The notes under the pieces: generated by a model
Told to the model about the DNA's origin: nothing
Seen by the model: the letters and a program-made list of their open reading frames with translations, nothing else
The model's database searches: none
Part shown: piece after piece, positions 40,767 through 47,794 of the stretch
Layout of the letters: each line of letters begins with the position of its first letter
Numbering within the stretch: the stretch's first letter is position 1
Position numbers and translations under genes: made by a program
Origin: Sphingomonas sp. Leaf339
GTDB lineage: Bacteria > Pseudomonadota > Alphaproteobacteria > Sphingomonadales > Sphingomonadaceae
Length of the DNA: 64,000 nt
Assembly: GCF_001426195.1 (NCBI RefSeq)
Contig: NZ_LMRS01000001.1
Span: 64,501-128,500, forward strand
Reading direction: 5' to 3'

Positions 40767-41447
40767 TCAGCCGATCTGGCGGACGGCGCTGACGGGGACG
40801 TCGCCGATGCCCGGCAACGTCAGCACCGCAATGCCGGTGGTGGTCGAGACGGAGGCGACGGGCGCCCAGACCAGGTTGGTGGCGGCGACCGTCTTGCCGC
40901 TGTTCTGGGCGTTGACCGTGACCTTGAACGGCCCACTGCCGGCATCCGCGCCGGTGGTGGTCTTGCCGTCCCAGTCATAGGTGACGGTGCCCTGCGCCTG
41001 CTTGCCGAGATCGAGCTGGTTCAGCACCTGCCCGTTCTCGTCGCTGATCGTCACCGTCGTGCCGCTGGCCGCGCCGCTCAGTTCGATCGCGCCGGTCAGG
41101 CCGCCGCCGCTGCGGCCATAGGCGGTCGTGCCGGGGGTCAGCACCGTCTTGCCGATATAGCCCATCGCGTCCGATGCGGTGGTCGCGCCCAGTTTGTCCG
41201 AGATCGACTTCAGCGTCGTCGACATCTCCGAAATCCCGGCGAGTGACGAGAATTGCGCCATCTGTGCGACCATCTGGGTGTTGTCGACGGGGTTGAACGG
41301 GTCCTGGTTCTTCATCTGCGCGGTCATCAGCGTCAGGAAATCGGACTGGTTGAGCGAGGTCGAGGCACTTGCCGACGTCACCTTCGAGGTGGAGGTGCGG
41401 GTGATGCCCAGATTGGCGAGCGTTGAATCAAAGGATGTAGCGACCAT
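40767..41447 (-). CDS. flgD: flagellar hook assembly (capping) protein FlgD
   Basis: A 226-residue hook scaffold protein. The N-terminal signature is LNQSDFLTLMTAQMKNQDPFNPVDNTQMVAQMAQFSSLAGI. The C-terminal half contains FlgD Ig-like and tudor-like parts (GTTVTISDENGQVLNQLDLGKQAQGTVTYDWDGKT). It starts 2 bases after flgC. Confidence 0.94.
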   Translation of the reverse strand: MVATSFDSTLANLGITRTSTSKVTSASASTSLNQSDFLTLMTAQMKNQDPFNPVDNTQMVAQMAQFSSLAGISEMSTTLKSISDKLGATTASDAMGYIGKTVLTPGTTAYGRSGGGLTGAIELSGAASGTTVTISDENGQVLNQLDLGKQAQGTVTYDWDGKTTTGADAGSGPFKVTVNAQNSGKTVAATNLVWAPVASVSTTTGIAVLTLPGIGDVPVSAVRQIG

Positions 41448-41449
41448 CG

Positions 41450-41860
41450 TCAGCGCCCGAGCTTGAGGGTATCGATGATGAGCGACTTGGCCGTCTGCAT
41501 CACTTCGACATTGTTCTGGTATCCGCGGGCGGTCTCCATCATGTCGACCAGCTCGCGCGTCTCGTCGACGGCGGCCTCGAAGATGTTGCCGTCCTTGTCC
41601 GCCATCGGATTGCTGGGGTCGTACCGCTTGGTCGGCTCACTGCCGGCGGTCACGACGCGCTCCACATCGACGGTCGCCATGCCGCTCGCGTGATCGAAGC
41701 TGGTGCGGAACACCGGCTTCATCGTCTTGTACGCCGCCTCGGCGGAGCCGGCGACGTCGCCGGCATTGGCGAGGTTGGAGGCGGTGGTGTTCATGCGGAC
41801 GAGCTGCGCGCTCATCGCGCGGCCTGCGACCTGGAAGATCGTCATCGGCTGACCGGCCAT
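41450..41860 (-). CDS. flgC: flagellar proximal rod protein FlgC
   Basis: A 136-residue FlgC. IFQVAGRAMSAQLVRMNTTASNLANAGDVAGS and the C-terminus MMETARGYQNNVEVMQTAKSLIIDTLKL are the conserved helices. The ATG at 41860 has AAGGGG upstream; a second ATG five codons on is possible. It lies 1 base after flgB and 2 bases before flgD. Confidence 0.94.
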   Translation of the reverse strand: MAGQPMTIFQVAGRAMSAQLVRMNTTASNLANAGDVAGSAEAAYKTMKPVFRTSFDHASGMATVDVERVVTAGSEPTKRYDPSNPMADKDGNIFEAAVDETRELVDMMETARGYQNNVEVMQTAKSLIIDTLKLGR

Positions 41861-41861
41861 C

Positions 41862-42203
41862 TCAATCCCCCTTCAGCGCGCGGGTGATCTGGCTGATCCG
41901 CCCGTTCAGGAACGACAGGGTCGTCTGGTACTGTACGGCGTTCTCGGCGAACGCGGTCTGTTCGGACGATAGTTCGACGGTATTGCCGTCCATCGACGTC
42001 TGCATCGGCACGCGATATTTCGTCGCGGCGTCGATGCCGTCCTGACCGCCTTCCAGCGAGGCCAGCGCCGATTTGAAATCGACGTCGCGCGCCTTGAAGC
42101 CGGGGGTCGACGCATTCGCGATGTTCGAAGCGAGCACACCCATGCGCTGCGAGCGCACTTCCAGCGCCGCGCCATGAACCCCGAAAAGCGTATCACCTGC
42201 CAT
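41862..42203 (-). CDS. flgB: flagellar proximal rod protein FlgB
   Basis: A 113-residue FlgB, the first gene of the leftward flgBCDEFGHIJKL run. FGVHGAALEVRSQRMGVLASNIANASTPGFKARDVDFKSAL is the conserved N-terminus; YQTTLSFLNGRISQITRALKG ends the protein. I chose the ATG at 42203, with GGGAGG upstream and agreement with family starts; a longer open frame would cross the sigma-54 promoter at 42241-42257. Confidence 0.93.
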   Translation of the reverse strand: MAGDTLFGVHGAALEVRSQRMGVLASNIANASTPGFKARDVDFKSALASLEGGQDGIDAATKYRVPMQTSMDGNTVELSSEQTAFAENAVQYQTTLSFLNGRISQITRALKGD

Positions 42204-42240
42204 GCCGGCCTCCCGCGTCCCGATTGACGCAACCGTGACT

Positions 42241-42257
42241 AAGCAATGGCCGTGCCA
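42241..42257 (-). promoter_or_regulatory. sigma-54 promoter of flgB
   Basis: On the minus strand TGGCACGGCCATTGCTT matches the RpoN consensus TGGCACRNNNNTTGCW at every fixed base. The -24 GG and -12 GC have the required spacing. The transcript would start near 42231 and have a leader of about 27 bases before flgB. Confidence 0.8.
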
Positions 42258-42298
42258 GTTTCGTCGCAAGAGGCGGGAAGGCAGGGGCGGCAGCCCGT

Positions 42299-42338
42299 CG
42301 GCAACGCATCCGGCAACGGATTGCCGGACAACGGCAAC
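42299..42338. promoter_or_regulatory. candidate enhancer (activator site) between divergent sigma-54 promoters
   Basis: CCGGCAA-CGGA-TTGCCGG (42310-42327) is a perfect 7-bp inverted repeat. It is flanked by two more CGGCAA copies at 42299 and 42332 in direct orientation. Sigma-54 promoters need such upstream sites for a AAA+ activator. In other alphaproteobacteria FlbD binds GC-rich ftr elements of this style. It lies about 55 bases from the flgB promoter and about 110 bases from the rightward one. Confidence 0.5.
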
Positions 42339-42438
42339 CGCTGTCGCTCGCCCCCAGTCACAACGACCGTCATTCGCGTGAAGACAGGAAGGACGGCCTA
42401 ACAGTAGTAGGGAGTACGTCGCCATGTCAGATCGCAAC

Positions 42439-42454
42439 TGGCCCGCCCCTTGCA
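42439..42454 (+). promoter_or_regulatory. sigma-54 promoter of the rightward stator-like/flgA operon
   Basis: TGGCCCGCCCCTTGCA keeps the -24 GG, the -12 GC and the 7-base spacing of the RpoN consensus, with one deviation (CC for AC). The start would fall near 42465, only 2 bases before the ATG of the next gene. Confidence 0.6.
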
Positions 42455-42466
42455 GACGATAGCGGT

Positions 42467-43126
42467 ATGCAGGTCGCCACACTCTACGATCCGGTCGCGC
42501 TCGCCGTCGTCGTCGGCGGGACGGTGGTCGCCAGCATCCTCCGCACGCCCCTTCGCGATATGGTGCGCGGAATACGCGCGCTGGTCGTGCTCCGTCGTCG
42601 CCGCTTCTCCGCCGAGCCGCTGCTTCGTCAGGTCGCTGCCCTGTCGCGTATCGCGCAACGGCACGGCGTCCATGCGCTCGACCGCACCGTCATCACCGAT
42701 CCCGATATCGCACTGGCGGTCGTCGCCATTGTGGATGGATCGACGGCGGTCGAGGTGGAGGCGATCGTCCGCGCCAGCCGCGGCAACCGCATCGAACGCC
42801 ATGTCGCCGTCGCCGAGATGTGGGCCGCCGCCGCCGAGGCCGCGCCCGCGATGGGCATGGTCGGCACGCTGATCGGCCTCGCCCGCATGTTTGCCGATAT
42901 GGAAAACACCGCCGCGATCGGTGCTGGCATGGCGGTCGCCCTGTTGGCCACACTTTACGGCGCGCTGTTGGCGAATTTCATCCTCGCCCCCATCGCCGCT
43001 CGCCTGCGCGCCGCCGGTCGGGCGGAGGCGCTTGAGCGGGTACGGCTTGACGCACCTTTGGTCGCGCTTGCTGAACGGGAAACCCCGCGCCTGCCGCATG
43101 GCCATCCGTTGCAGAGCGTCGCATGA
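42467..43126 (+). CDS. MotA-like proton-channel protein lacking TM1
   Basis: A 219-residue MotA/PomA relative. LYDPVALAVVVGGTVVASIL (residues 6-25) matches TM2. PAMGMVGTLIGLARMF (127-142) matches TM3 and GAGMAVALLATLYGALLANF (152-171) matches TM4. The first transmembrane helix of normal MotA is missing, and no in-frame start is available for at least 100 bases upstream. No Shine-Dalgarno is visible, and the sigma-54 promoter would make an almost leaderless message. Its stop overlaps the MotB-like partner (ATGA). A regular motAB pair exists at 31679-33455, so this is a second, divergent stator-type pair. Confidence 0.8.
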   Translation: MQVATLYDPVALAVVVGGTVVASILRTPLRDMVRGIRALVVLRRRRFSAEPLLRQVAALSRIAQRHGVHALDRTVITDPDIALAVVAIVDGSTAVEVEAIVRASRGNRIERHVAVAEMWAAAAEAAPAMGMVGTLIGLARMFADMENTAAIGAGMAVALLATLYGALLANFILAPIAARLRAAGRAEALERVRLDAPLVALAERETPRLPHGHPLQSVA

Positions 43127-43623
43127 CCGAATGGCCCGATGCACCGCCGGCACGGCCGCTATGGTTGGTGACGCTCGCCGATCTGGCGCTGTTGCTGGTC
43201 GGGTTTTTTGTCCTGCTCCAGTCGAGCCGGATCGAGCCCGCCTCGCTCGCCCAGTCGCTGCGCACCGGTTTCGCCGGTCCAGTCGCCGATGCGCCGATGG
43301 CGGTCGCCGCGACACGGATCGACGGGTTCGCGCCGCGATCGGCCGCCCTGCCGCACGATCCAGCGGCGCTGTCCGACTGGGCCCGCGCGCAACTGGCCGA
43401 TCCGCGCGTCACGCTGACCGTTACCGGCGCAGCGGGGCAGGGTGGTGACGTCGATCCCGTCACCGGCTCGGCCACCCTGCTCGCCACCGATCGTGCCCGC
43501 GCCGTCGCTGCCGTCATCGCACCGATCGCGCCCGCCCGCGTGCTGATCGCCACCACCGCCGGCCCGCCGGCCGTCACCGTCACGCTCGCCTTTGCCGGTG
43601 AGCCGCCAAGGACCCGACCATGA
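43123..43623 (+). CDS. MotB-like protein with a degenerate peptidoglycan-binding region
   Basis: A 166-residue protein that begins with a MotB-type anchor, LWLVTLADLALLLVGFFVLLQSS, with Asp20 in the place of the proton-binding Asp. The C-terminal part is short and lacks the NxxLSxxRA and D/R peptidoglycan-contact pattern. Only ATLLATDRARAVAAVI faintly recalls an OmpA-type helix. It overlaps the MotA-like gene upstream and flgA downstream by 4 bases each, so it is co-translated with both. It may form a non-standard stator or a membrane partner for flagellar assembly; the role is unknown. Confidence 0.72.
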   Translation: MTEWPDAPPARPLWLVTLADLALLLVGFFVLLQSSRIEPASLAQSLRTGFAGPVADAPMAVAATRIDGFAPRSAALPHDPAALSDWARAQLADPRVTLTVTGAAGQGGDVDPVTGSATLLATDRARAVAAVIAPIAPARVLIATTAGPPAVTVTLAFAGEPPRTRP

Positions 43624-44126
43624 TCCCGCTGCTCCTTCTCGCCGCCGCTGCGACTGCCAGCTTCCAGGATATTGCCGCGCTCGACCGTGCGGTTGCCGCC
43701 TTTGCCGGTCATGCGGCGGGCGAGGAAGGCGGGGCGCAGGCCGGCATCGACGCCCGCCTGCGCCTGCGTACCTGCCCGACCGTGGCATTGTCATGGCGCA
43801 GCGAGGCGCATGATGCGGTCATCGTCGCCTGCTCGGGCCCCGACTGGCGACTGTTCGTTCCCGTCCGTCGAGCGTCCGCCGCCGCCGGCGCGGCACCCGC
43901 CACGCCGCGACCGTCCCCTATGGCGAAGGCTGAACCGGTGATCCGGCGCGGCGATGCGGTGACGATCGAGGCGGGGTCGAACGGCTTCGCGATCAGCCGC
44001 GACGGGGTGGCGATCGGCGATGCCGCCCCCGGTGCCCGCTTCGGCGTCCGGGTGGATGGCGCCACCGCGCCGGTGCAGGCGGTGGCCGTTGCCGCCGGTC
44101 GCGCGACCCTGCCCGGCTGGCAATGA
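43620..44126 (+). CDS. flgA: flagellar P-ring assembly chaperone FlgA
   Basis: A 168-residue protein with a short signal peptide (MIPLLLLAAAATASFQ). The C-terminal SAF-type domain reads PVIRRGDAVTIEAGSNGFAISRDGVAIGDAAPGARFGVRVDG, matching FlgA, the periplasmic chaperone for FlgI. The N-terminal half is poorly conserved, with Cys residues at about 55 and 72. It is the third gene of the rightward operon, overlapping the MotB-like gene by ATGA. Confidence 0.85.
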   Translation: MIPLLLLAAAATASFQDIAALDRAVAAFAGHAAGEEGGAQAGIDARLRLRTCPTVALSWRSEAHDAVIVACSGPDWRLFVPVRRASAAAGAAPATPRPSPMAKAEPVIRRGDAVTIEAGSNGFAISRDGVAIGDAAPGARFGVRVDGATAPVQAVAVAAGRATLPGWQ

Positions 44127-44147
44127 ATCATTCTCTCAACAAAATGC

Positions 44148-44174
44148 TAAAGCCATCGCGCGTCCGGCCGTTTC
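44148..44174 (+). promoter_or_regulatory. candidate FliA (sigma-28) promoter of flgM
   Basis: TAAAG (44148-44152), 14 bases, then GCCGTTTC (44167-44174) fits the sigma-28 layout TAAAG-N14-GCCGATAA, with three mismatches in the -10 tail. FliA-driven flgM transcription is standard in other flagellated bacteria. Confidence 0.5.
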
Positions 44175-44207
44175 CTCCGCTGTCAGGAACCGGAAGGTAC
44201 GGGCGTG

Positions 44208-44507
44208 ATGGAAGCGATAGGCAGGACAATTACGGGAAGCGCGACGCGCGCCATACTGTCGACGACGATGGCGCAGGTGCGTGCCGCGGCGACGGAGCCG
44301 CGCGTTGCCGCGTCGGCCACCGACGTGGCCGCCGCTCGCTCGCCCGCGCTGGCCAAGGCGCTGGCCTCGTCGCCACCGGTGGATGTGGAACGCGTCGCCG
44401 CGATCAAGGCGGCGATCGCCAAGGGCACGTTCCCACTCGTTCCCTCCACGATCGCCGATCGGTTGATCGCCCTGAAACTGGACTGGAATGCCAATGACAA
44501 GGCGTGA
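44208..44507 (+). CDS. flgM: anti-sigma-28 factor FlgM
   Basis: A 99-residue FlgM. The C-terminal sigma-binding helices are recognisable in PVDVERVAAIKAAIAKGTFPLVPSTIADRLIAL, and the N-terminal half is Ala-rich and probably disordered, as in the family. It holds FliA (47791) inactive until the hook is complete, then is exported. GGAAGG lies 10 bases before the ATG; a GTG codon directly upstream could also serve as start. It overlaps flgN by 14 bases. Confidence 0.88.
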   Translation: MEAIGRTITGSATRAILSTTMAQVRAAATEPRVAASATDVAAARSPALAKALASSPPVDVERVAAIKAAIAKGTFPLVPSTIADRLIALKLDWNANDKA

Positions 44508-44808
44508 TGCCCTGGTGTCGGTAATCGACGCCCTCCATGCTGAAATCGCCGCGTTGAAGGCGAACGACGTGCGCGCGCTGGAACGCGCGACGACGGACAA
44601 ACTATCGGGGATCGATGCGATCGCCGCCGCCGGCACCGGCCCGGCCGGCCCCGACATGCGCGAGCTGGCCGACGAGGCGAGCCGTCTGAACGAAACCTGC
44701 CGGATCTACGTCAACCTGATGGCGGCAAATACCCGCCGCCGCCTGCAAACCCTGACCGGCGATGCCTTTGCCGCCCACCGGCCCATGCTGCGCGGTGCCT
44801 TCGCCTGA
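44494..44808 (+). CDS. flgN: FlgN-like flagellar export chaperone
   Basis: A 104-residue all-helical protein with MTRRDALVSVIDALHAEIAALKANDVRALERATTDKLSGIDAI and LADEASRLNETCRIYVNLMAANTRRRLQTL. These resemble FlgN, the chaperone of FlgK and FlgL. The position directly after flgM supports this. The sequence is weakly conserved in the family, so the name rests partly on context. An ATG two codons upstream is an alternative start. Confidence 0.75.
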   Translation: MTRRDALVSVIDALHAEIAALKANDVRALERATTDKLSGIDAIAAAGTGPAGPDMRELADEASRLNETCRIYVNLMAANTRRRLQTLTGDAFAAHRPMLRGAFA

Positions 44809-44824
44809 TGGATTTCGACTGAAC

Positions 44825-44840
44825 TGGCACGACCCTTGCT
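44825..44840 (+). promoter_or_regulatory. sigma-54 promoter of the transglycosylase-flhA-fliA operon
   Basis: TGGCACGACCCTTGCT matches the RpoN consensus TGGCACRNNNNTTGCW at every fixed position. Transcription would begin near 44851, 24 bases before the GTG of the next gene. One CGGCAA word, as in the element at 42299-42338, occurs about 100 bases upstream at 44723. Confidence 0.8.
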
Positions 44841-44874
44841 GGTGATCCCGTAGAACAGGGATGATCCAGCCAAC

Positions 44875-45717
44875 GTGACCGCAGTCAATCCATCAGCCAC
44901 CAGCCGCGTCCAGTCCGCGATCCGCTTTGCGTCCAGCCGGACGGGCGTGGATTTCGACTATCTGCTCGGGCAGGCCAAGGTCGAAAGCGGACTGAACGCC
45001 GCCGCCCATGCCGGCTCTTCCTCCGCGTCCGGTCTCTACCAATTCATTGAATCGAGCTGGCTGGCGGTCGTGAAGAAGCACGGCGCCGAACATGGCCTCG
45101 GCTGGGCCGCCGATGCGATCGGCCAGAACGGATCAGGCCGCTACACCGTCACCGATGCCGGCACCCGACAGGCGATCCTGTCGCTGCGTAACGATCCCGC
45201 CGCCGCCAGCCTGATGGCCGCCGAACACGCCTCTGACAACAAGGACGCGCTGGAGGGGACGTTGGGCCGCGATGCCACCGGCACTGATCTCTACATGGCG
45301 CATTTCCTGGGCCTGGGTGGCGCCACCAAATTCCTGTCGGCGATGCAATCGAACCCGGATGCCAGCGGCGCGGCCCTTTTTCCCGGCGCCGCGCGCGCCA
45401 ATCCCGGCGTGTTCAATAACGCCGACGGATCGCCCCGGTCGCTATCGGCGATCTATCAGCGCTTCGCCGCCAAACTGGGGCAGGGCGCCGACAGCGTGAC
45501 CGAGACGCGGGCAGCGAACCTGTCGTTCGCCGCGCAGGCGTTGGCGCTCGATGGCGACACCACCGTCATCACCGGCAACAACCAGAGCGCCACCGACGCC
45601 ATCGCTTGGGCCAATTCGACACTCGGCCGGCTGGGGACGGAAAAGGCGAGCGTCCTGCGTCCGACGCCGGAAACCGCGCGGCTCGCCTACCTGATGCTCG
45701 CACGGATGGGTGGCTGA
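44875..45717 (+). CDS. flagellar-cluster lytic transglycosylase (SLT domain) without signal peptide
   Basis: A 280-residue protein. Residues of about 10-60 hold a Slt-type domain: FDYLLGQAKVESGLNAAAHAGSSSASGLYQFIESSWLAVV. The catalytic Glu is in KVESG. Such enzymes open peptidoglycan for rod passage; here it would replace the domain missing from FlgJ. No signal peptide is present, and an in-frame stop at about 44851 excludes a longer start, so export must use another route. The start is GTG. It ends 1 base before flhA and has its own sigma-54 promoter. Confidence 0.8.
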   Translation: MTAVNPSATSRVQSAIRFASSRTGVDFDYLLGQAKVESGLNAAAHAGSSSASGLYQFIESSWLAVVKKHGAEHGLGWAADAIGQNGSGRYTVTDAGTRQAILSLRNDPAAASLMAAEHASDNKDALEGTLGRDATGTDLYMAHFLGLGGATKFLSAMQSNPDASGAALFPGAARANPGVFNNADGSPRSLSAIYQRFAAKLGQGADSVTETRAANLSFAAQALALDGDTTVITGNNQSATDAIAWANSTLGRLGTEKASVLRPTPETARLAYLMLARMGG

Positions 45718-45718
45718 G

Positions 45719-47794
45719 ATGGGCAAGATTCTCGGTCAGGCACGCGGTGCGGCCCTGCCGCTGGCGATCCTGCTGCTGGTCGTCGTCATGGTCGTGCCGA
45801 TACCGGCCGTGCTGCTCGACATCTTCTTCGTCGCCAACATCGCGATCAGCCTCGCGGTGCTGATGGTCGCGCTCAATGCGCAGAAGCCGCTCGATTTCTC
45901 GTCCTTCCCCACCGTCCTGCTGTTCGCGACGCTGTTCCGGCTCGGCCTGAACGTCGCCTCCACCCGCATCGTGCTGGTGCACGGCCATGAGGGCGAGAGC
46001 GCGGCAGGCCATGTCATCGAGGCATTCGGCACCTTCCTGATCGGTGGCGATTACGTCGTCGGCATCTTCGTCTTCGCGATTTTGATGATCATCAACCTGA
46101 TCGTCGTGACCAAGGGCGCCGGCCGCGTCTCCGAAGTGTCCGCCCGCTTCACGCTTGACGCATTGCCCGGCAAGCAGATGGCGATCGACGCCGATCTGAA
46201 CGCCGGCCTGATCACTCCCGACGAAGCCAAGGCGCGCCGGGTCGAGGTATCGACCGAGGCCGATTTCTACGGTTCGATGGACGGTTCGTCCAAATTCGTG
46301 AAGGGCGATGCCGTCGCCGCGATGCTGATCCTGGCCGCCAACGTCATCGGCGGGCTGATCCTGGGTCCGGTCAGCCACGGCATGACGATCGCTGCCGCCG
46401 CCAAATCCTATATCCTGCTGGCGATCGGCGACGCGCTGGTGGCGCAGTTGCCCAGCCTGATGCTGTCGATCGCCGCCGCCGCGATCGTGACCCGCGTCTC
46501 GTCGGACAAGGATCTCGCCGGCCAGATCGGCGGTCAGTTCGGCAGCCCGCGCACTTGGACGCCGGTCGCCGGCATTCTTGCGCTGCTCGGCCTGCTGCCA
46601 GGCATGCCGCATCTCGTGATCCTGACCGCCGCCGCTATCGCCGGGTTCGCCGCGTGGAAGCTGCGCCAGATCGAACGCCGCCCCATGATCGTCGCGGCCC
46701 CCGCGGTGGCCGAACCGGTCGATCCGTCGCGGATCGGCTGGGATGAAGTGACCGAGGGCATGCAGGTCAACCTCGACATCGGCTATGGCCTCGTGCCGCT
46801 GGTCGATGAACGTCGCGGTGCGCCGCTGATGGGTCGGATCACCGGCGTGCGGCGGCAATTGTCGAAGGAACTGGGCTTCGTCGTGCCGCAATGCCGGGTG
46901 CGCGACGATATCAATCTGGCCCCCTATACCTATCGCATCATGGTCAACGGCGTCTGCGTCGGCGAGGATCAGGTGTCGCCGGACGAGATGCTGGCGCTTG
47001 ATACGGGCCAGGCGTTCGGCGCACTGCGCGGCAAGCAGACCAAAGACCCGACCTTCGGGCTGGAGGCCACCTGGATCGCGTCCGGCGATGCCGATGCGGC
47101 GACCGGCGCGGGCTATCTGGTCGTCGATCCGGGCACGGTGATGGCGACTCACCTGAACCACGCGCTGGGCGTCAACGCCGCCGACCTGCTCGGCCCCGAC
47201 GAGGTGCAGTCGCTGCTCGACGGGCTGAAGGATCGCGCCGGACAATTGGTGGCCTCGCTCTGCCCGCAACCGCTGCCGCTCACCGCGCTGACGCAGGTGC
47301 TGAAGGGGCTGCTGGCGGAGCAGGTGTCGCTGAAGGAATTCCGCCGCCTCGCCAGTGCGATCGCGGTCGCTGCACAGCGGACGCAGGATCCCGAGGATCT
47401 GATGGAGGCGATCCGGCCGACCATCGGGCCGCTCGTCATCCAGAAACTGTGCGGTGTGCGTGAACCGTTGCGCGTCATGACGCTGGAGGGACAATTGGAA
47501 GCATTGCTGGGACAGGCGATGCGCGCCGATACGTCGCGCCGCCACGTCATCGAACCCGATCTGGGCCGTCGCATCGTCGATGCGCTGCAAAACGCCGCGC
47601 AGCCGCTGATCGCCGAGGGCAAGCCCTTCGCGCTCGTCGTGCAGCCGTCGATCCGCATCGCGGTGCGCAAGCTGCTCAGGACCTGCCTGCCCGATACGCC
47701 GGTGCTGTCGTTCTTCGAGGTGCCGGAAGACAAGGCGGTCGAGGTCGTCGCGGTCATCGGCGCGCATCAGCCAGTACAGGCGCTGGCCGCATGA
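45719..47794 (+). CDS. flhA: flagellar export apparatus protein FlhA
   Basis: A 691-residue FlhA, the large inner-membrane gate of the flagellar type III export system. The N-terminal half has eight membrane segments and the FHIPEP-type run (ISLAVLMVALNAQKPLDFSSFPTVLLFATLFRLGLNVASTRIVL, then GRVSEVSARFTLDALPGKQMAIDADLNAG). The C-terminal cytosolic domain binds substrates and chaperones (LSKELGFVVPQCRVRDD, VSPDEMLALDTG). The ATG at 45719 directly follows the transglycosylase stop. Its end overlaps fliA by 4 bases (ATGA). Confidence 0.96.
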   Translation: MGKILGQARGAALPLAILLLVVVMVVPIPAVLLDIFFVANIAISLAVLMVALNAQKPLDFSSFPTVLLFATLFRLGLNVASTRIVLVHGHEGESAAGHVIEAFGTFLIGGDYVVGIFVFAILMIINLIVVTKGAGRVSEVSARFTLDALPGKQMAIDADLNAGLITPDEAKARRVEVSTEADFYGSMDGSSKFVKGDAVAAMLILAANVIGGLILGPVSHGMTIAAAAKSYILLAIGDALVAQLPSLMLSIAAAAIVTRVSSDKDLAGQIGGQFGSPRTWTPVAGILALLGLLPGMPHLVILTAAAIAGFAAWKLRQIERRPMIVAAPAVAEPVDPSRIGWDEVTEGMQVNLDIGYGLVPLVDERRGAPLMGRITGVRRQLSKELGFVVPQCRVRDDINLAPYTYRIMVNGVCVGEDQVSPDEMLALDTGQAFGALRGKQTKDPTFGLEATWIASGDADAATGAGYLVVDPGTVMATHLNHALGVNAADLLGPDEVQSLLDGLKDRAGQLVASLCPQPLPLTALTQVLKGLLAEQVSLKEFRRLASAIAVAAQRTQDPEDLMEAIRPTIGPLVIQKLCGVREPLRVMTLEGQLEALLGQAMRADTSRRHVIEPDLGRRIVDALQNAAQPLIAEGKPFALVVQPSIRIAVRKLLRTCLPDTPVLSFFEVPEDKAVEVVAVIGAHQPVQALAA

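Noticed and set aside
45569..47767. Minus-strand open frame of 732 codons
   Set aside because: Complete antisense shadow of flhA; composition (Asp, Arg, His, Gln rich) is that of a reversed coding strand.
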